From: Entamoeba invadens IP1
Lineage: Eukaryota; Evosea; Mastigamoebida; Endamoebidae
DNA length: 64,000 bases
Assembly: GCF_000330505.1 (NCBI RefSeq)
Contig: NW_004440426.1
Coordinates: 77,597 to 141,596, forward strand
Direction: 5' to 3'
In this document: one piece after another, positions 9,496 to 20,666 of the stretch
Position numbering within the stretch: position 1 is the stretch's first letter
Layout: every line of letters starts with the position of its first letter
Translations under genes and position numbers: made by a program
Notes under the pieces: model-generated
What the model was told of the DNA's origin: nothing
Database searches by the model: none
Seen by the model: the letters and a program-made list of their open reading frames with translations, nothing else

Positions 9496-11629
9496 ATGAT
9501 TCTTTTGAATCTGTCTTTTCTATTTTTTCATGTTATTTTATCATTGGTGAAGAGTGGAGTAGTTTTGAAGACGACAACGTTTATTATTTCATCTGTTCGT
9601 TTTTGTTTGTAATTAAAAAACACGACAACTCATTTCATAGAAAACGGTCCAAGAATGTGTAGATACCCAATGCACCTCTTCAATGAATTTTAAAGACTAT
9701 TTCGAGTGCTCCAATGTGGATTACAATCAATCAATATTTACAACGGTGTTCACATTGAGTATTCCGGAAAGTGTGACTTCGATGAACTCGACGTTTCTCT
9801 TGACCACAAAGAAAAATTTGGATAGGTATAGTCCCCCGTCTTTTATGTCGATAAGTGTCAATGGCGAAGAGCTTAGACTCGGGGAGTTAAGTCACGAATA
9901 CACTACTGCTGATGACTCTTGCTGCTTTTCTAATTATTCGATATTCACACAAACCTCATTCTTCAGATCAGGCAAAAACGTGATAAGTATAACACCACAG
10001 ACAAATATAGTGTGTCTCTCTTCTTTCCAAATTACTGTGCAATACTACTTACACCTTCCTGATATCTTCGACGTCACTCCAACTGCTGGGCCGATCAGTG
10101 GAGGGACTCATGTGACAATATATGCTGCCGATATTGATAAAGAACAGACGTACTTTTGCTTCTTTGGTAATGAGAAATCGTTATTTACTGCGACTTCTTC
10201 GAACACCGGGAATTGCACAACACCAAAAATCGAGAGTGTTGGAAACGTCTCGTTTTATTTGGGGTTCTCTGCAGAAGACCCAAAACCAACAACAACACAG
10301 AATTTCACATTTTATGACATCACTATAACAGACGCAAATTTCGAAAAGTATGAGGGAAACTCCATCATCAGAATCACTGGAAGTGGTTTCATTAACACAA
10401 AGACTCTTCTCTGTTTCATTCAAAAACAACGCGATTCGCCGAATGCCACTCTCTCTTCTTTTAGAGAAGATTACAATGTTCTCAATTTCACTGCAGAGTT
10501 TATCGACACATCACATGTGGCATGTCAAGTCACTGATATCAACGAGGGGAAGTACTTGATTGGGCTCAGTTTGAATACAGCGGATATTGTCTGGAGTAAC
10601 AGCGCAGTGTATTACAGTAAGTCCCATATTGACTCGCGGTGGATAGTACTTTTGGTCATATTAGTAGTCATCATTTTCTTTGTTGTTGTTTTAACAGGCC
10701 TTGGCATTTTCATTCGCAAAAAGAAGCAGAACACCATTGAAATTGTTCAAAACATTTCAACACGCGAAATAGTGTGTGAGGAGATCATAGGGAAAGGGTC
10801 TTTTGGGGATGTCTGGAGCGCGACGTGGAAAGGCCAAGAGATAGCCGTGAAGCTGATTCCACTTGAAAAGGTTCAAAAGGGTAAATTGAAGCAAACAATG
10901 AAAGAAGTTGAGTTAATGAGTTCATTGCGGCACCCCTGTGTTTTACAATTCTTTGGGTCAGGGATGGACGAGAAGTTTTTGTTGATAGCAATGGAGTTGA
11001 TGACGAATGGAACTGCACGAGAGATTCTTGACAATTCGATGATCGAATTGTATTGGGAAAAACGACTGAGGATGTTGAAAGATTGTGCGAGTGGGATGGT
11101 CTATTTACATCACTGTAAACCGCCTATCATCCACCGAGACTTGAAAACTAATAACTTGCTAGTGGATGATAATTGGTGTGTTAAAGTGTCAGATTTCGGA
11201 CTAAGTGTCCCACTGTATGGCGAAGAGATAAACCCAACTGCTATATGTGGTACACTCAGTTGGATGGCACCAGAAGCGTTATTAAATAAACCATATGGCA
11301 CAAAAATCGATGTGTACAGCTTTGGCATTGTACTATGGGAATTTCTTACAAGAAAGAGACCGTACGGTAAAATGGATCCACATGAAATCCTTACGAAAGT
11401 CAGTCAAAAAGGAATGAGACCGGATATTCCGAAGGATGAGTGTGAGGTCAAAGGATATGTTAACTTCATGCAAATGTGTTGGGAAGAGTCACCTGAAAAT
11501 AGGCCCACTTTTGATCAAATAGTCGACAAAATATCGGAAATGATAGATGAAATGGATAATTTAGATAAAAGCAAAGAAGAAGATGAAGAAGTGGAGGAAG
11601 AGGGAGACGAACGAACACCACTCATTTAA
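9496..11629 (+). CDS. Transmembrane TKL-type receptor kinase with TIG-like ectodomain (2 exons)
   Basis: The obvious ORF starts at 9683 without a signal peptide. An ATG at 9496 gives MILLNLSFLFFHVILSLVKS, a clear signal peptide, and runs to a GTTTGT donor at 9605. An acceptor TAG at 9660-9662 restores the frame (exons 9496-9604 and 9663-11629, intron 58 nt, 691 residues). The ectodomain holds IPT/TIG-like segments (TPTAGPISGG, then an ITGSGF motif) and many N-glycosylation sites. One membrane helix lies at about residues 362-385, followed by RKKK. The kinase domain (about 405-665) has a complete glycine loop (GKGSFGDVW), VAIK-like AVKL, HRDLKTNN, DFGLS and APEAL, so it should be active. The tail is acidic. 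Such kinases are a large Entamoeba surface family; ligand unknown. Confidence 0.88.
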
Positions 11630-13294
11630 TTTTTTTGTTATTATTTTCTGTTAAATACTAGTTCTTTTAATGTTTCATGCTACTGTAACAATTAAAGTGA
11701 AATGTATGAAAAGAAATAAGTTCAATTTTATTTTATTAAAACAGTTGTTTTTTAAAAAGGTATATTTTTGAATAACTACACAAAAAAGTATTTTAAAAAA
11801 ATTGTACTTAAAATCGTTAAATCAAAAATTGGGAAAGTAACACTCTTGTACAATTCAAAAGTGTTAATATATTTGTGAATTCTCATTATTAAACTTTTGA
11901 GTTGAAATTTTATATTTTAATATATTAGAGTTTATTTGATTGAAATGATAATTGAATTTCTTTTTTGTGTTCAGAATTAATTGCTCTTTGTATTTTTTTT
12001 AAGAAAACATTTCAATACATTGATTGATAAACGAAAAATGCAAATGAATTAGTATTCAATAAAATAATTATCAGTGTTTTCAACAATATAATACAATTAT
12101 CATAATACAGGAAAACTTCTCGTTCTTGGTTCTTTTTTTGAACATTATATTACAAATCATAACAAGAAAAAGTTTATTGAAAAGAAAAAATATAAATTTC
12201 ATAACCACTATTAGAAGTTTTTATTTTCTTATTTGATTTACTTATGAAAGGTTTTAATGTATTACACAATTCATAATAATATATAAATTAAATTATTTAA
12301 TGAGTTTATGAATTTGTATTTGTCATTTGTATTGAAAATAATTACAACGGCAAGAGTAACGTTTAATATATTGTAATTTATTTGATCGTTTTATACCTAT
12401 TTTATTTAAAAAACAAAAATAATTATTAGAAATAAAAAATTATTTCTATTTTGTTTAAAAAACAAAACAATTTTATTTACAAGTTTGTTTAATTAGTGTC
12501 ATTTAATATCAAAACATGTTATTCAAGTGTTTTTATCAATTTAAAATAATATTTAATCTTTTATCAGCAATTCAATAAAATAAAAAAAGTTTATTTATTT
12601 TGTCAAATTATTCTTTAATATACCTTTTCAATAATCTTATGATCATTTCAATACATTTAATGAAAAAGATCCAGTTGTAATAACTTTGAAGTTTGTTACA
12701 AATGATATTACTCAGAGTTTGTTATTTCTTAGATATTTTAAAACGATATATTTTTCAAAAATATACCTTTATATAATACAATTATTTTGATTAAATTGTA
12801 TGTTCTTAAAGCTGAATTTAAACAAAGAGATGATTACTTTTTTACAAATTGCAAAAACAGTCAAAAATTTAAATTATCAATAAAATTATACAAAAAACCC
12901 GAATTATTATAACAATAAAATTATAATAATTCAAATAAAAAAAGAACTTTTACAAAAAACCAAAAACTACCTATTATTGTTATCTTTACCCTTATTGTAT
13001 TCTTCTACATCAAATTTCAATTTCTTTTTTGAAAACCAATCATATAAAGCTTAAAACAACACTTGAGTAATTTTTCACTGTTTGTCAAAGTAAAGGAATT
13101 ATCAGTTATTAACATGTGGTGTGTTCTCTCAACACTGAATAAATCAAAACCTTCGTCTAGCCTAAAAATAGCATCATCGAATCAATTCGAAAAATAAAAC
13201 CACCCTTTTGAAAGGCCAAACAAATAGCAAAATACCTTTTCAAAAGTTTATTGTTTTTACAAAACTCGAAAAATTTAACTTAGAATTCCAATAG
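11630..13294. other. AT-rich intergenic stretch with recurring AAAGGTATATTTTT motif
   Basis: No gene, RNA or long ORF is seen. The motif AAAAAGGTATATTTTTGAA at 11754-11772 recurs inverted at about 12754-12770, with a shorter inverted match at 12617-12630. See findings. Confidence 0.6.
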
Positions 13295-14845
13295 ATGGAG
13301 AATATCCGTGGTGCCATCTTAAACAATGAGATGGTTTTGTCTTATCTTAGATGTGAGCTTATGCTTCTTCACACTCAAGCGCCATATTCCCAGATTTTAA
13401 AAATATATCTCACCTTCAACATCAGCCCCGAGCCGACAATCCCACAAGACCTTTTTATGATGATTCAGGAAACCATATCAAGTAGCGTAGAAGAACTTCC
13501 ACAACCCAACCCAAACCCAATTAATCAAACAGTCGTCTCAGACGATGATGCAACAATCGAGCAAAATTCAGAAGAACTTAAAAAGATCGAGGCAGCGATG
13601 ATTGAGGAAAAGCGTGAGTTGGAAAAAGAAAAACACAAAACCCGCCGTCCACACACACGGACTTCCACAAAAGACAAAACTGAAGAGAAAAACGCAATGA
13701 AACCGGTCCCTTCAAACACATCACCAAAAGCGCGAAAAAGACGAACACGAAAAACGACTCAGAAGAGTAAATTAGATGATGTGAATGAGCATTTAGTGAG
13801 TTTCATGAAGAGTAGGAGTGTTGGGATGATCAAAACTGGTCGAGTGGAGAAACAAGAGAAGGTGCTCAATGAAGATAATGACGCGACTGAAATTGAATCA
13901 TTTCTGGGGAATGAAGGGGATGACAGTACAACGGAAATAGTTGAACCAACTGCAACACTACAAGTGTCGACAACTCAAATGGACGAAGAAAACACCAAAA
14001 CAATTAAACCAGAAGTTGTTCAAATGGAAGAGGAATTGCCACGTATTGAGAAAGTTGAAACGGTTGAGACCATTGAAAAAAATGATAATACGAAAATGGA
14101 AGAGGAAGTCAAAGAAGTGCAGAAAACGAAAGTCGAAGGCGAGAACTTGGAGGAAAATAAAAAAGAAACGGAAACGCCTGTAATAGAGGCAAATACCCAA
14201 GAAAATGGACCAATAGAAAATGTTGGATTAAAAATTAATTTGCATTTTAACAACGAAAATACCATTCAAAATACAAATGAGGAACTCGACAAGAAAGAAG
14301 AAAACAACGAGAAACAAGAAAATGTGATTGAAAACGATGAAATAAAGAAACCAAAAAGAAAGACGTCGCGGAAGAGATCATCGAACCTCCCCGCACCCGT
14401 CAGAAGATTACAATCGAGAAAAAGAAAGACGAGAAAGAGGACAAAGAAGAGTGTTGTTAAAAAGATGGATATAGAAGAAGAAAATTCAGAAGAGAGTGAA
14501 AACAATGATGAAGAGGAGGAAGAAGAGAATGATACAAGCGATATGGAATCATCATCAAGTGATGAAGAGGAAAATGATAAAGAAAGTAAAAAGCAACACA
14601 AAAAGGTTAAGAAAGTTGATGAAACAGCTATTGAAGATAAAGAAGAGAAATTGAAACCTAAGAAACATCAGAAGAGGAAGCAAATTGAAGAGGAAAGCAG
14701 CGATGAGGAGAATGAAGCAAAGAATAAAAGAAAATTGAGACTCAGAAGTAGGTCAATACACCCACTTATAGACACGGTCGACGAGGTGTCATACACAACA
14801 TGGAAGAGAGGGTACGAGAAAAGAAAAGAGAAGAAAAAAGATTGA
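13295..14845 (+). CDS. Lysine/glutamate-rich low-complexity protein, unknown function
   Basis: A 516-residue protein from the ATG at 13295. The first 75 residues are the only non-repetitive part and look helical (SYLRCELMLLHTQAPYSQ). The remainder alternates basic patches (KARKRRTRKTTQKSK, RKRKTRKRTKKS) with acidic runs of E, D and S, typical of nuclear, chromatin- or nucleolus-associated proteins. The basic patches would serve as nuclear localisation signals. The extreme C-terminus (IHPLIDTVDEVSYTTWKRGYEKR) regains complexity and could be a short binding motif. No catalytic domain is recognised and I do not assign a function. Nuclear location is an inference from composition only. Confidence 0.75.
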   Translation: MENIRGAILNNEMVLSYLRCELMLLHTQAPYSQILKIYLTFNISPEPTIPQDLFMMIQETISSSVEELPQPNPNPINQTVVSDDDATIEQNSEELKKIEAAMIEEKRELEKEKHKTRRPHTRTSTKDKTEEKNAMKPVPSNTSPKARKRRTRKTTQKSKLDDVNEHLVSFMKSRSVGMIKTGRVEKQEKVLNEDNDATEIESFLGNEGDDSTTEIVEPTATLQVSTTQMDEENTKTIKPEVVQMEEELPRIEKVETVETIEKNDNTKMEEEVKEVQKTKVEGENLEENKKETETPVIEANTQENGPIENVGLKINLHFNNENTIQNTNEELDKKEENNEKQENVIENDEIKKPKRKTSRKRSSNLPAPVRRLQSRKRKTRKRTKKSVVKKMDIEEENSEESENNDEEEEEENDTSDMESSSSDEEENDKESKKQHKKVKKVDETAIEDKEEKLKPKKHQKRKQIEEESSDEENEAKNKRKLRLRSRSIHPLIDTVDEVSYTTWKRGYEKRKEKKKD

Positions 14846-16124
14846 TTGTTATATACGTGTTTTGGGTTGTTATATGACGATAAATACCTTTTTAGCCACA
14901 AATGTTGGTATTAAAAAATAAATGTTATTCATGTTCTAATTTGGTAACAATTTGTTTTAAAAAGGTATATTTTGTAATTTTGTTAAAAAATATATTAAAC
15001 AATTCATAATTATTTGACAATTTTGTATTAAGATAAATGTATTGTTTATTAAAAGTCCAATACAAAGTCAGCACAAATCATTGAATATTATACTGTTGGA
15101 TTCATCCTTAATTTAACAATAATGGATTAAAACAATTAATAGAAGTTGCATTGTTTTGTCAAATGAAAAATTGTGTATTAATAAAAAAAGGTTAATTAAG
15201 TTGAACAAAATATAAAATAACATAGTGTGTTGTTAAATACATTAATAACATTGAATTGTATGAAATAAACATTTCAATAACTTATATTTTACTTGTTACA
15301 ATCATTCTTTATAAAAAAATTCAAGAATATTTTTATCATCGTTCTTCATCATTAAAATAAACAATAAAATGTTTTCCATTATTTTACAACACAAACGACC
15401 CAATTCTCACTTTATTTTTATTCAATTGTTATGAAAATTGAATAAAGATGTGTAAAGATAATATAAAAAACAGTTTTAACTCTTGCGTACTGGATATATT
15501 TTATATAAATCACCTTTTAAATTATATCTGTATTTAATATTTAACATCTCTTTATTATTATCTAAAATTCTGTGGATGTCTGTTTGTTATTTTTATATAT
15601 AAATAAAAATATAGTATTGTTTTAGTAGATTTTTTTTGAATTAGTTTTTGACTCCACAAATCAAAACTTGCTTTTTGCTCAGCAAAAAATGACTTTTGTC
15701 CACCTTTTTGATTGAAAAGAATTAGATTTTGGTCTTAAGATTATTAATTTTTTATTTAATAAAAAGAAACAATTTAAATAAATCACTTCCCTTATTTGGG
15801 GGAAAACAAATAAATGGTATAAAACATTAAAAACAAAAATGTTATTTTTATAAAATAACCAAAACTACCAATATTGAAAGGTTAGACAAACAATAAAGTA
15901 TAACAAAACACAATCACTAATATATACGATAAGAATATATTAATGGATTTAACTTGTAATCAAATTTCGGTCTAAAATGGGTAAAAAAAGACTCTTTGAA
16001 CCATAATTAAAAGTAGGCTAAACTTAATATTAGTAATAAAAACTATTAGATATAGTAACTAAACACTTCTTTTGAAACATAAAAAAATAAGAAATAAACA
16101 GAAAATACAAACATTAAGGGTCGT
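14846..16124. other. AT-rich intergenic stretch
   Basis: Low-complexity A+T with no supported gene. A copy of the AAAAAGGTATATTTT motif lies at 14958-14973, about 115 bases past the upstream stop codon. At 15655-15715 there is a slightly more complex patch containing the palindrome TTTTGCTCAGCAAAA, with no evident function. Confidence 0.5.
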
Positions 16125-16772
16125 ATGGCGGAACTGAAGACAGACGTTTTGACAAAGCTTAAGCAGTATCTCATATCAATACCAAACGGCGAGCACCTCT
16201 TTGCAACGCACTACGAAGAACTTTTTTCAGTTTCGGACTTCGAAATATTCCTCGTCAAATTAAACAAGATTAAGTGGCGTATGCGAGCAAACCCATTAGT
16301 ACCTCAAAACATAAAAGATCAAATCACTTTGATGATTAAACAGTGTATCAATCTAGCAGTTTCAGATGATACGACGTTTGTTAGTGTTTGTTTAACTAAC
16401 AACTTTATAAAGAATCAATTAATAATAATAATATTAATTATTATTAATTATTAATAGTAATTAGTTATGATTCTAACTGGTAGAGCTAAGAAGGAAATTG
16501 AAGCAAAAAACTTAATCAACTCCCCCGATACTCAAAGTCAAATTAGTGTGGAATACTGCGAACACACCAACGTTCCACTATATAATGCTTTATTAAAGGC
16601 AACGCCACAACAACTTGAAGTCATCCACGATATTATTCACAACTCATTTCATAAGACTTCAGATGATGGGGTGGTTTCTTACGACGACTCTGATTTCGAT
16701 GTTGAGTTTGATGCGAATGAACTCACTCAAGAGTGTCAAGCTGATATTGTCAGTGTTTTGAATTGTAAATGA
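16125..16772 (+). CDS. Small two-exon protein, unknown function
   Basis: Two ORFs in the same frame (ATG at 16125; second to 16772) are joined by an intron with the typical GTTTGT donor at 16376 and a TAG acceptor ending at 16483 (108 nt). Exons 16125-16375 and 16484-16772 give 179 residues. A second GTTTGT at 16386 leads to an in-frame stop, so the first donor is preferred. The N-terminal half is helical and basic (LTKLKQYLISIPNGEHLFATH). The second half has a helical stretch (QQLEVIHDIIHNSFHK) and an acidic DDSDFDVEFDANE segment. No known domain is recognised. The splice model is inferred; without it the first ORF would read into AT-rich junk (IIIILIIINY). Confidence 0.65.
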
Positions 16773-16847
16773 ATTGAACTATACAATTACTTTATTTAGT
16801 AATATAAACTATACAGTTCCTTGATATAAAAATACAAGAAGAACATC

Positions 16848-18623
16848 TCATAACAATGTATTACGTTTGTTTTGGCACCCGCATGGTATATTCTCCTTCT
16901 CTCTGACTCTCCTCTCGAGTGAATGGATGACCTCATCTGGGTTTTCTTCCAGTGTGTTATCAACAAGAATACTCTCCACTGATTTCTCGTTCGCATCGTC
17001 AAAGTCGATTTTGCCCTTTTTATCGTCTTCTTCCTCTCCATCATCAAACCTCTTCAGAAGTCGTCTTTCTTCTCTTCTGAGTTGTTTTCTGTATGTTCGT
17101 ATCTTCTCGGGGTTCTCGACCTTCATCATCTTATTTTCTTTCTTATACAGTTTTGCGAGTGTAACCAACGATTCAATCGGTGCAATGGAATACTTCAGCT
17201 TCCTATAAACAATTTCAATTTGGTCTTTTGTTAAGTCCTTGAGCATTTCTTTCAGCTTCTTCGTGTGAATCCCTTCCTCTTCAAACTTGTCAAGTAACTC
17301 ATTCGCCTTTTTCCACCTATTTACTGATGGCTCTACTTCCTCAATTTCTTTATGAACTCGTTGCGTTGGTGTAACAGCTAACGACGCCTTTTTGAGCTCC
17401 TCTTGTGTCACGACGCTTCTCATTTTCGCGATCTCCGCAGCGTTCCTCTTAATTTTCTCATTAAGTCTCTCTGCTATTTCCTCGTCCAATTGCTTTCTCA
17501 TGTCTTCCTTAACTTTCCTCCTGACGTCTCGAGTGGCTTCGCCACTCATTTGTCGTTCAGCCTTGATGTTTGCTTTCTTCACTTCCTTTTCCACAAACTT
17601 CTTGTCGTCAAGTTTCTTCGCCAACTCGATATATTTAAACAGCGACGAGTCATTCAGTTGTTTAATTAAGTCCGCCGTCGACACTCTCTTCCTCACAAAA
17701 GTGGTGTTATCATTTGGTATATGATTCATCTTATATTTCTTTAACATGATTTCCCTGTAATTCGGCTGTGTATAGAAATTGTCTTTCAGATGAAGTCTGT
17801 TCTTTTTAATATCCTCTTCGTCCCATTCAAACTGCGCCGTTGCAAATTTTTCAATCCGACCGACCACACCAGGGTCATACTTCAAAGTCCGTTCCTCGAC
17901 TATTTTCCTCAATGTTTCAAAGATCTTTTCCTCAGTCTTTAAATTACACCGATATCCTTGTGCTGAGAGAAATGCAGTCTTTGTTTGTTGATATTTGGTT
18001 TCCAGAGTTTTGGAGATGTTGACGAGCTTTTTCCAGTTCGTCATAGCACTTGAAGACTCGATTGTTTGGTTGATTTTCTCGTAATTTCCTTTGCACTGAA
18101 GAATTCGAGTTTTGAGTGTTTTGAATTGTTTCTTCATCGTCTTGATCAACCCCTTTGTATTGTCGAAGTCTTTTGATTTGTTCACATAATACGGATAAAC
18201 TCGGGAGTATAAATTAAACACCGTATTATTAAAATTGAACAAGTCGGGGTATCTGTCAAATTCATTCTCACTCTTTAACTTCTTGAGATACACTTCGGTC
18301 ATTTCATACGCCGTTTTGTTGAGTGTCATATCCATGTTTGTGTAGTTCTCTCGGAGTTTAGAAACATTCACGTTAATTTCTTTGAAATCATTTTTAAATG
18401 CCGAGTAGTCTTGATTCACTTTGCCATAACACAACAACACGGGGTTCACGTATTTCTTCGACAATTGGTTTAACTCGGTGACATATCGGTTCACGTCTTT
18501 CTCAATTTGTGGAAATCGGGAATTAATTGATTGGTATTTCTCGTCTCCTAATTGATACACATAATTCGAATGGACAAAAGAAATGAAAAAAAGCAGAATA
18601 AAAATCACTGCCTTTCTATACAT
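16848..18623 (-). CDS. Secreted or lumenal coiled-coil protein, unknown function
   Basis: A 591-residue protein from the ATG at 18623. The first about 19 residues (MYRKAVIFILLFFISFVHS) form a good signal peptide. No further membrane span is seen, so the protein should enter the secretory pathway. The mature part is strongly helical, rich in K, E, N and Q, with several N-glycosylation sequons. Long charged helices at about 350-480 predict coiled coils. There are few cysteines until the C-terminus, which ends in a CGCQNK cluster. Acidic DDGEEEDDKKG stretches precede it. I do not recognise the family. The signal peptide combined with coiled coil is seen; surface or ER location is inference. Confidence 0.75.
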   Translation of the reverse strand: MYRKAVIFILLFFISFVHSNYVYQLGDEKYQSINSRFPQIEKDVNRYVTELNQLSKKYVNPVLLCYGKVNQDYSAFKNDFKEINVNVSKLRENYTNMDMTLNKTAYEMTEVYLKKLKSENEFDRYPDLFNFNNTVFNLYSRVYPYYVNKSKDFDNTKGLIKTMKKQFKTLKTRILQCKGNYEKINQTIESSSAMTNWKKLVNISKTLETKYQQTKTAFLSAQGYRCNLKTEEKIFETLRKIVEERTLKYDPGVVGRIEKFATAQFEWDEEDIKKNRLHLKDNFYTQPNYREIMLKKYKMNHIPNDNTTFVRKRVSTADLIKQLNDSSLFKYIELAKKLDDKKFVEKEVKKANIKAERQMSGEATRDVRRKVKEDMRKQLDEEIAERLNEKIKRNAAEIAKMRSVVTQEELKKASLAVTPTQRVHKEIEEVEPSVNRWKKANELLDKFEEEGIHTKKLKEMLKDLTKDQIEIVYRKLKYSIAPIESLVTLAKLYKKENKMMKVENPEKIRTYRKQLRREERRLLKRFDDGEEEDDKKGKIDFDDANEKSVESILVDNTLEENPDEVIHSLERRVREKENIPCGCQNKRNTLL

Positions 18624-18968
18624 TATAGTTTTTTAAGTTTCTTTTTGATTTTAGAAGTTATCATTATTCATAAACATTTCTTATTGTGTTAAATTAGTCA
18701 ATTCTATTGTATAGTTTCTTTTATTAAATTGGTTATTTATAGTTTATAAACTATTATTTTTTGTAATTGTATATACTTATTACTATAGTAATTTTAATAA
18801 TAATTTATAATATGGGTATTATTATTGAAATAGTTTATATATATTCTTTTATTAGACATAATAGATATATTTACTATATACTAATGTATTATAAATACCA
18901 ATTATATAAAATTAAATAATATAATAGTTATTCATATAAAATAATAGTGCAGTATAATGTAGAATAAC
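18624..18968. other. AT-rich intergenic stretch
   Basis: Pure low-complexity A+T between two minus-strand genes; nothing recognisable. Confidence 0.6.
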
Positions 18969-20666
18969 TCAATTAAAATAGATAGTATTTTCGAGATGCC
19001 TTTTGAGCGACAGTAAATCATTTTCAAGTGATGAAGTATCTACATACATTTTACCATCAACTTTCCCATTTTTTGAAGTTGCTTTGACTGTTGTATTTCC
19101 TACAAGATCGACATTCACTTTGACTGTAACAGTATCACCTGGTGGCACTTTAACATCCGTTATATATTTATACTCCGAACAATTAATTCGATGTTTTTGA
19201 TTTGCTTTTAGAACAAGGGTAGTTTTATAAAACGTCAAAAATATATCTTGTTCTCCTTTCTCACACTGATACACTTTTTCAAAATAAACAGGCAAAACCA
19301 CATTTGTTGGAATAACCGTTTCAAAAATACCACTCACATCTAATCCGACAGTATATGATGTTTTCTGTATGACGCGATTGTATACGTTTGTATTTAAATT
19401 ATCATTTGCTTGTATTGCACATCCTTCAGACACCGTTGTCATTTTATTTATTGTTACAATTGCACCATTAAATGATTTATACACATTTGTTATCGATGCT
19501 CTAACAACTTGTTTGACTTTTGGAATAAGTGCACACCCACCAACAAGAATCACCTTTTCAATTTTTTTCAGTGATAATTTTGATTGTGTTAAAATATTTT
19601 TAATTGTATTTCTAATGTTACTAAAAAGAAAATCTGCTTTGTCAATAAAATCGACTTTTTGTAATATGAAAGATTCTTTGTCGTCACATATTTCAAGTAA
19701 ATAACCATTTTTAGTGTCTTCCTTTGTCAACAAATTATTAAAATCAATTTCGACTTGATCATTTGAAGAAAATGCAATTTTCGTGTCTTCAGAAACCCTT
19801 TTAAGAATATTCAAGCGTCTTTTTATGTTCAAGCGGTCTGGCAACAAATCTTTAGAGAGTGTTGTATAGAAATAAGGAATATTTTTTTCTACAGTATCTA
19901 TGATCATTTTAGATACGACTTCATCGAAATTGTTTCCCCCAAGATCATTGTTTCCATCAGAATACAACAACTCATAACTTCCATTTGAATTTTTCTCAAC
20001 ACATGAAATGTCAAGTGTGCCAGCACCTATGTCAATCACGATGAAATTTTTTATTGTTGAATTCTTGTTAACATCCAAATAATAAAGAACAGATGCCATT
20101 GGTTCAGCAATAACATCAACCGTTTCAAATCCACCTAATTTAGCAGCTTCTGTTAAGTCTTGAATTGCCTCAGGAGTCATTTTGACAGGAACACCAACGA
20201 ACATATTTGGTCTTACAATAGTGGGTATTTTGGTTTTAATTTGATTCATCAGTTTTTTAAAGAAAAGTGCTGCAATTTCTTTGGGGCGAAATGTATTTGG
20301 TTTTTGTTGTTGAGAACCAATTACGATGACAGAATTCCCATTTTCTTGTCCAAAGTCAAAGCCCAAAATATCCGACTCGTCTTGCAACTCTTCAAATGTT
20401 TTACCAAGAAAACGCTTGATATTATAAAAAGTTTCACCATTATCAAGTTGATCTTCGGGTTTTTTTGCCTGTTCACCAACTATATAAGATATTTTGGTTT
20501 GATTAGCGTTATTAAAAAGTTTTAGCCATGCAGGAATGATAGAAGAGCCACCATCAAAAGTTACAGTTTGGACATTTTGGTTATTTTCAAAATATGAAAT
20601 AGCCAATTTGGATGTGCCGAAATCGATACCAATTGAAATTGTATTGTTTATTTGTTCAGTCGCCAT
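18969..20666 (-). CDS. Atypical Hsp70-family ATPase
   Basis: 565 residues from the ATG at 20666. The N-terminal ATPase lobe has the three hallmark motifs of the actin/Hsp70 fold: phosphate 1 IGIDFGTSKLAISYF (about 12-26), phosphate 2 IVIDIGAGTLDIS (in place of the usual DLGGGTFDVS), and adenosine VILVGGCALIPKV. The region after about residue 400 is a shortened substrate-binding part ending in a short helix; the lid and the EEVD tail of cytosolic Hsp70 are missing, and there is no signal peptide or KDEL. Overall length is about 75-80 residues below canonical Hsp70. It may be a divergent chaperone or a regulatory Hsp70-like protein. Its codon use is more AT-biased than that of the flanking conserved genes. 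Confidence 0.88.
   Translation of the reverse strand: MATEQINNTISIGIDFGTSKLAISYFENNQNVQTVTFDGGSSIIPAWLKLFNNANQTKISYIVGEQAKKPEDQLDNGETFYNIKRFLGKTFEELQDESDILGFDFGQENGNSVIVIGSQQQKPNTFRPKEIAALFFKKLMNQIKTKIPTIVRPNMFVGVPVKMTPEAIQDLTEAAKLGGFETVDVIAEPMASVLYYLDVNKNSTIKNFIVIDIGAGTLDISCVEKNSNGSYELLYSDGNNDLGGNNFDEVVSKMIIDTVEKNIPYFYTTLSKDLLPDRLNIKRRLNILKRVSEDTKIAFSSNDQVEIDFNNLLTKEDTKNGYLLEICDDKESFILQKVDFIDKADFLFSNIRNTIKNILTQSKLSLKKIEKVILVGGCALIPKVKQVVRASITNVYKSFNGAIVTINKMTTVSEGCAIQANDNLNTNVYNRVIQKTSYTVGLDVSGIFETVIPTNVVLPVYFEKVYQCEKGEQDIFLTFYKTTLVLKANQKHRINCSEYKYITDVKVPPGDTVTVKVNVDLVGNTTVKATSKNGKVDGKMYVDTSSLENDLLSLKRHLENTIYFN

Noticed and set aside
9605..9640. 36-nt intron ending at TAG 9638-9640 in the kinase gene
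   Set aside because: It creates an in-frame stop with the signal-peptide exon; the 58-nt intron does not.
16386..16457. Alternative 72-nt intron in the small gene
   Set aside because: The next codon would be TAA.
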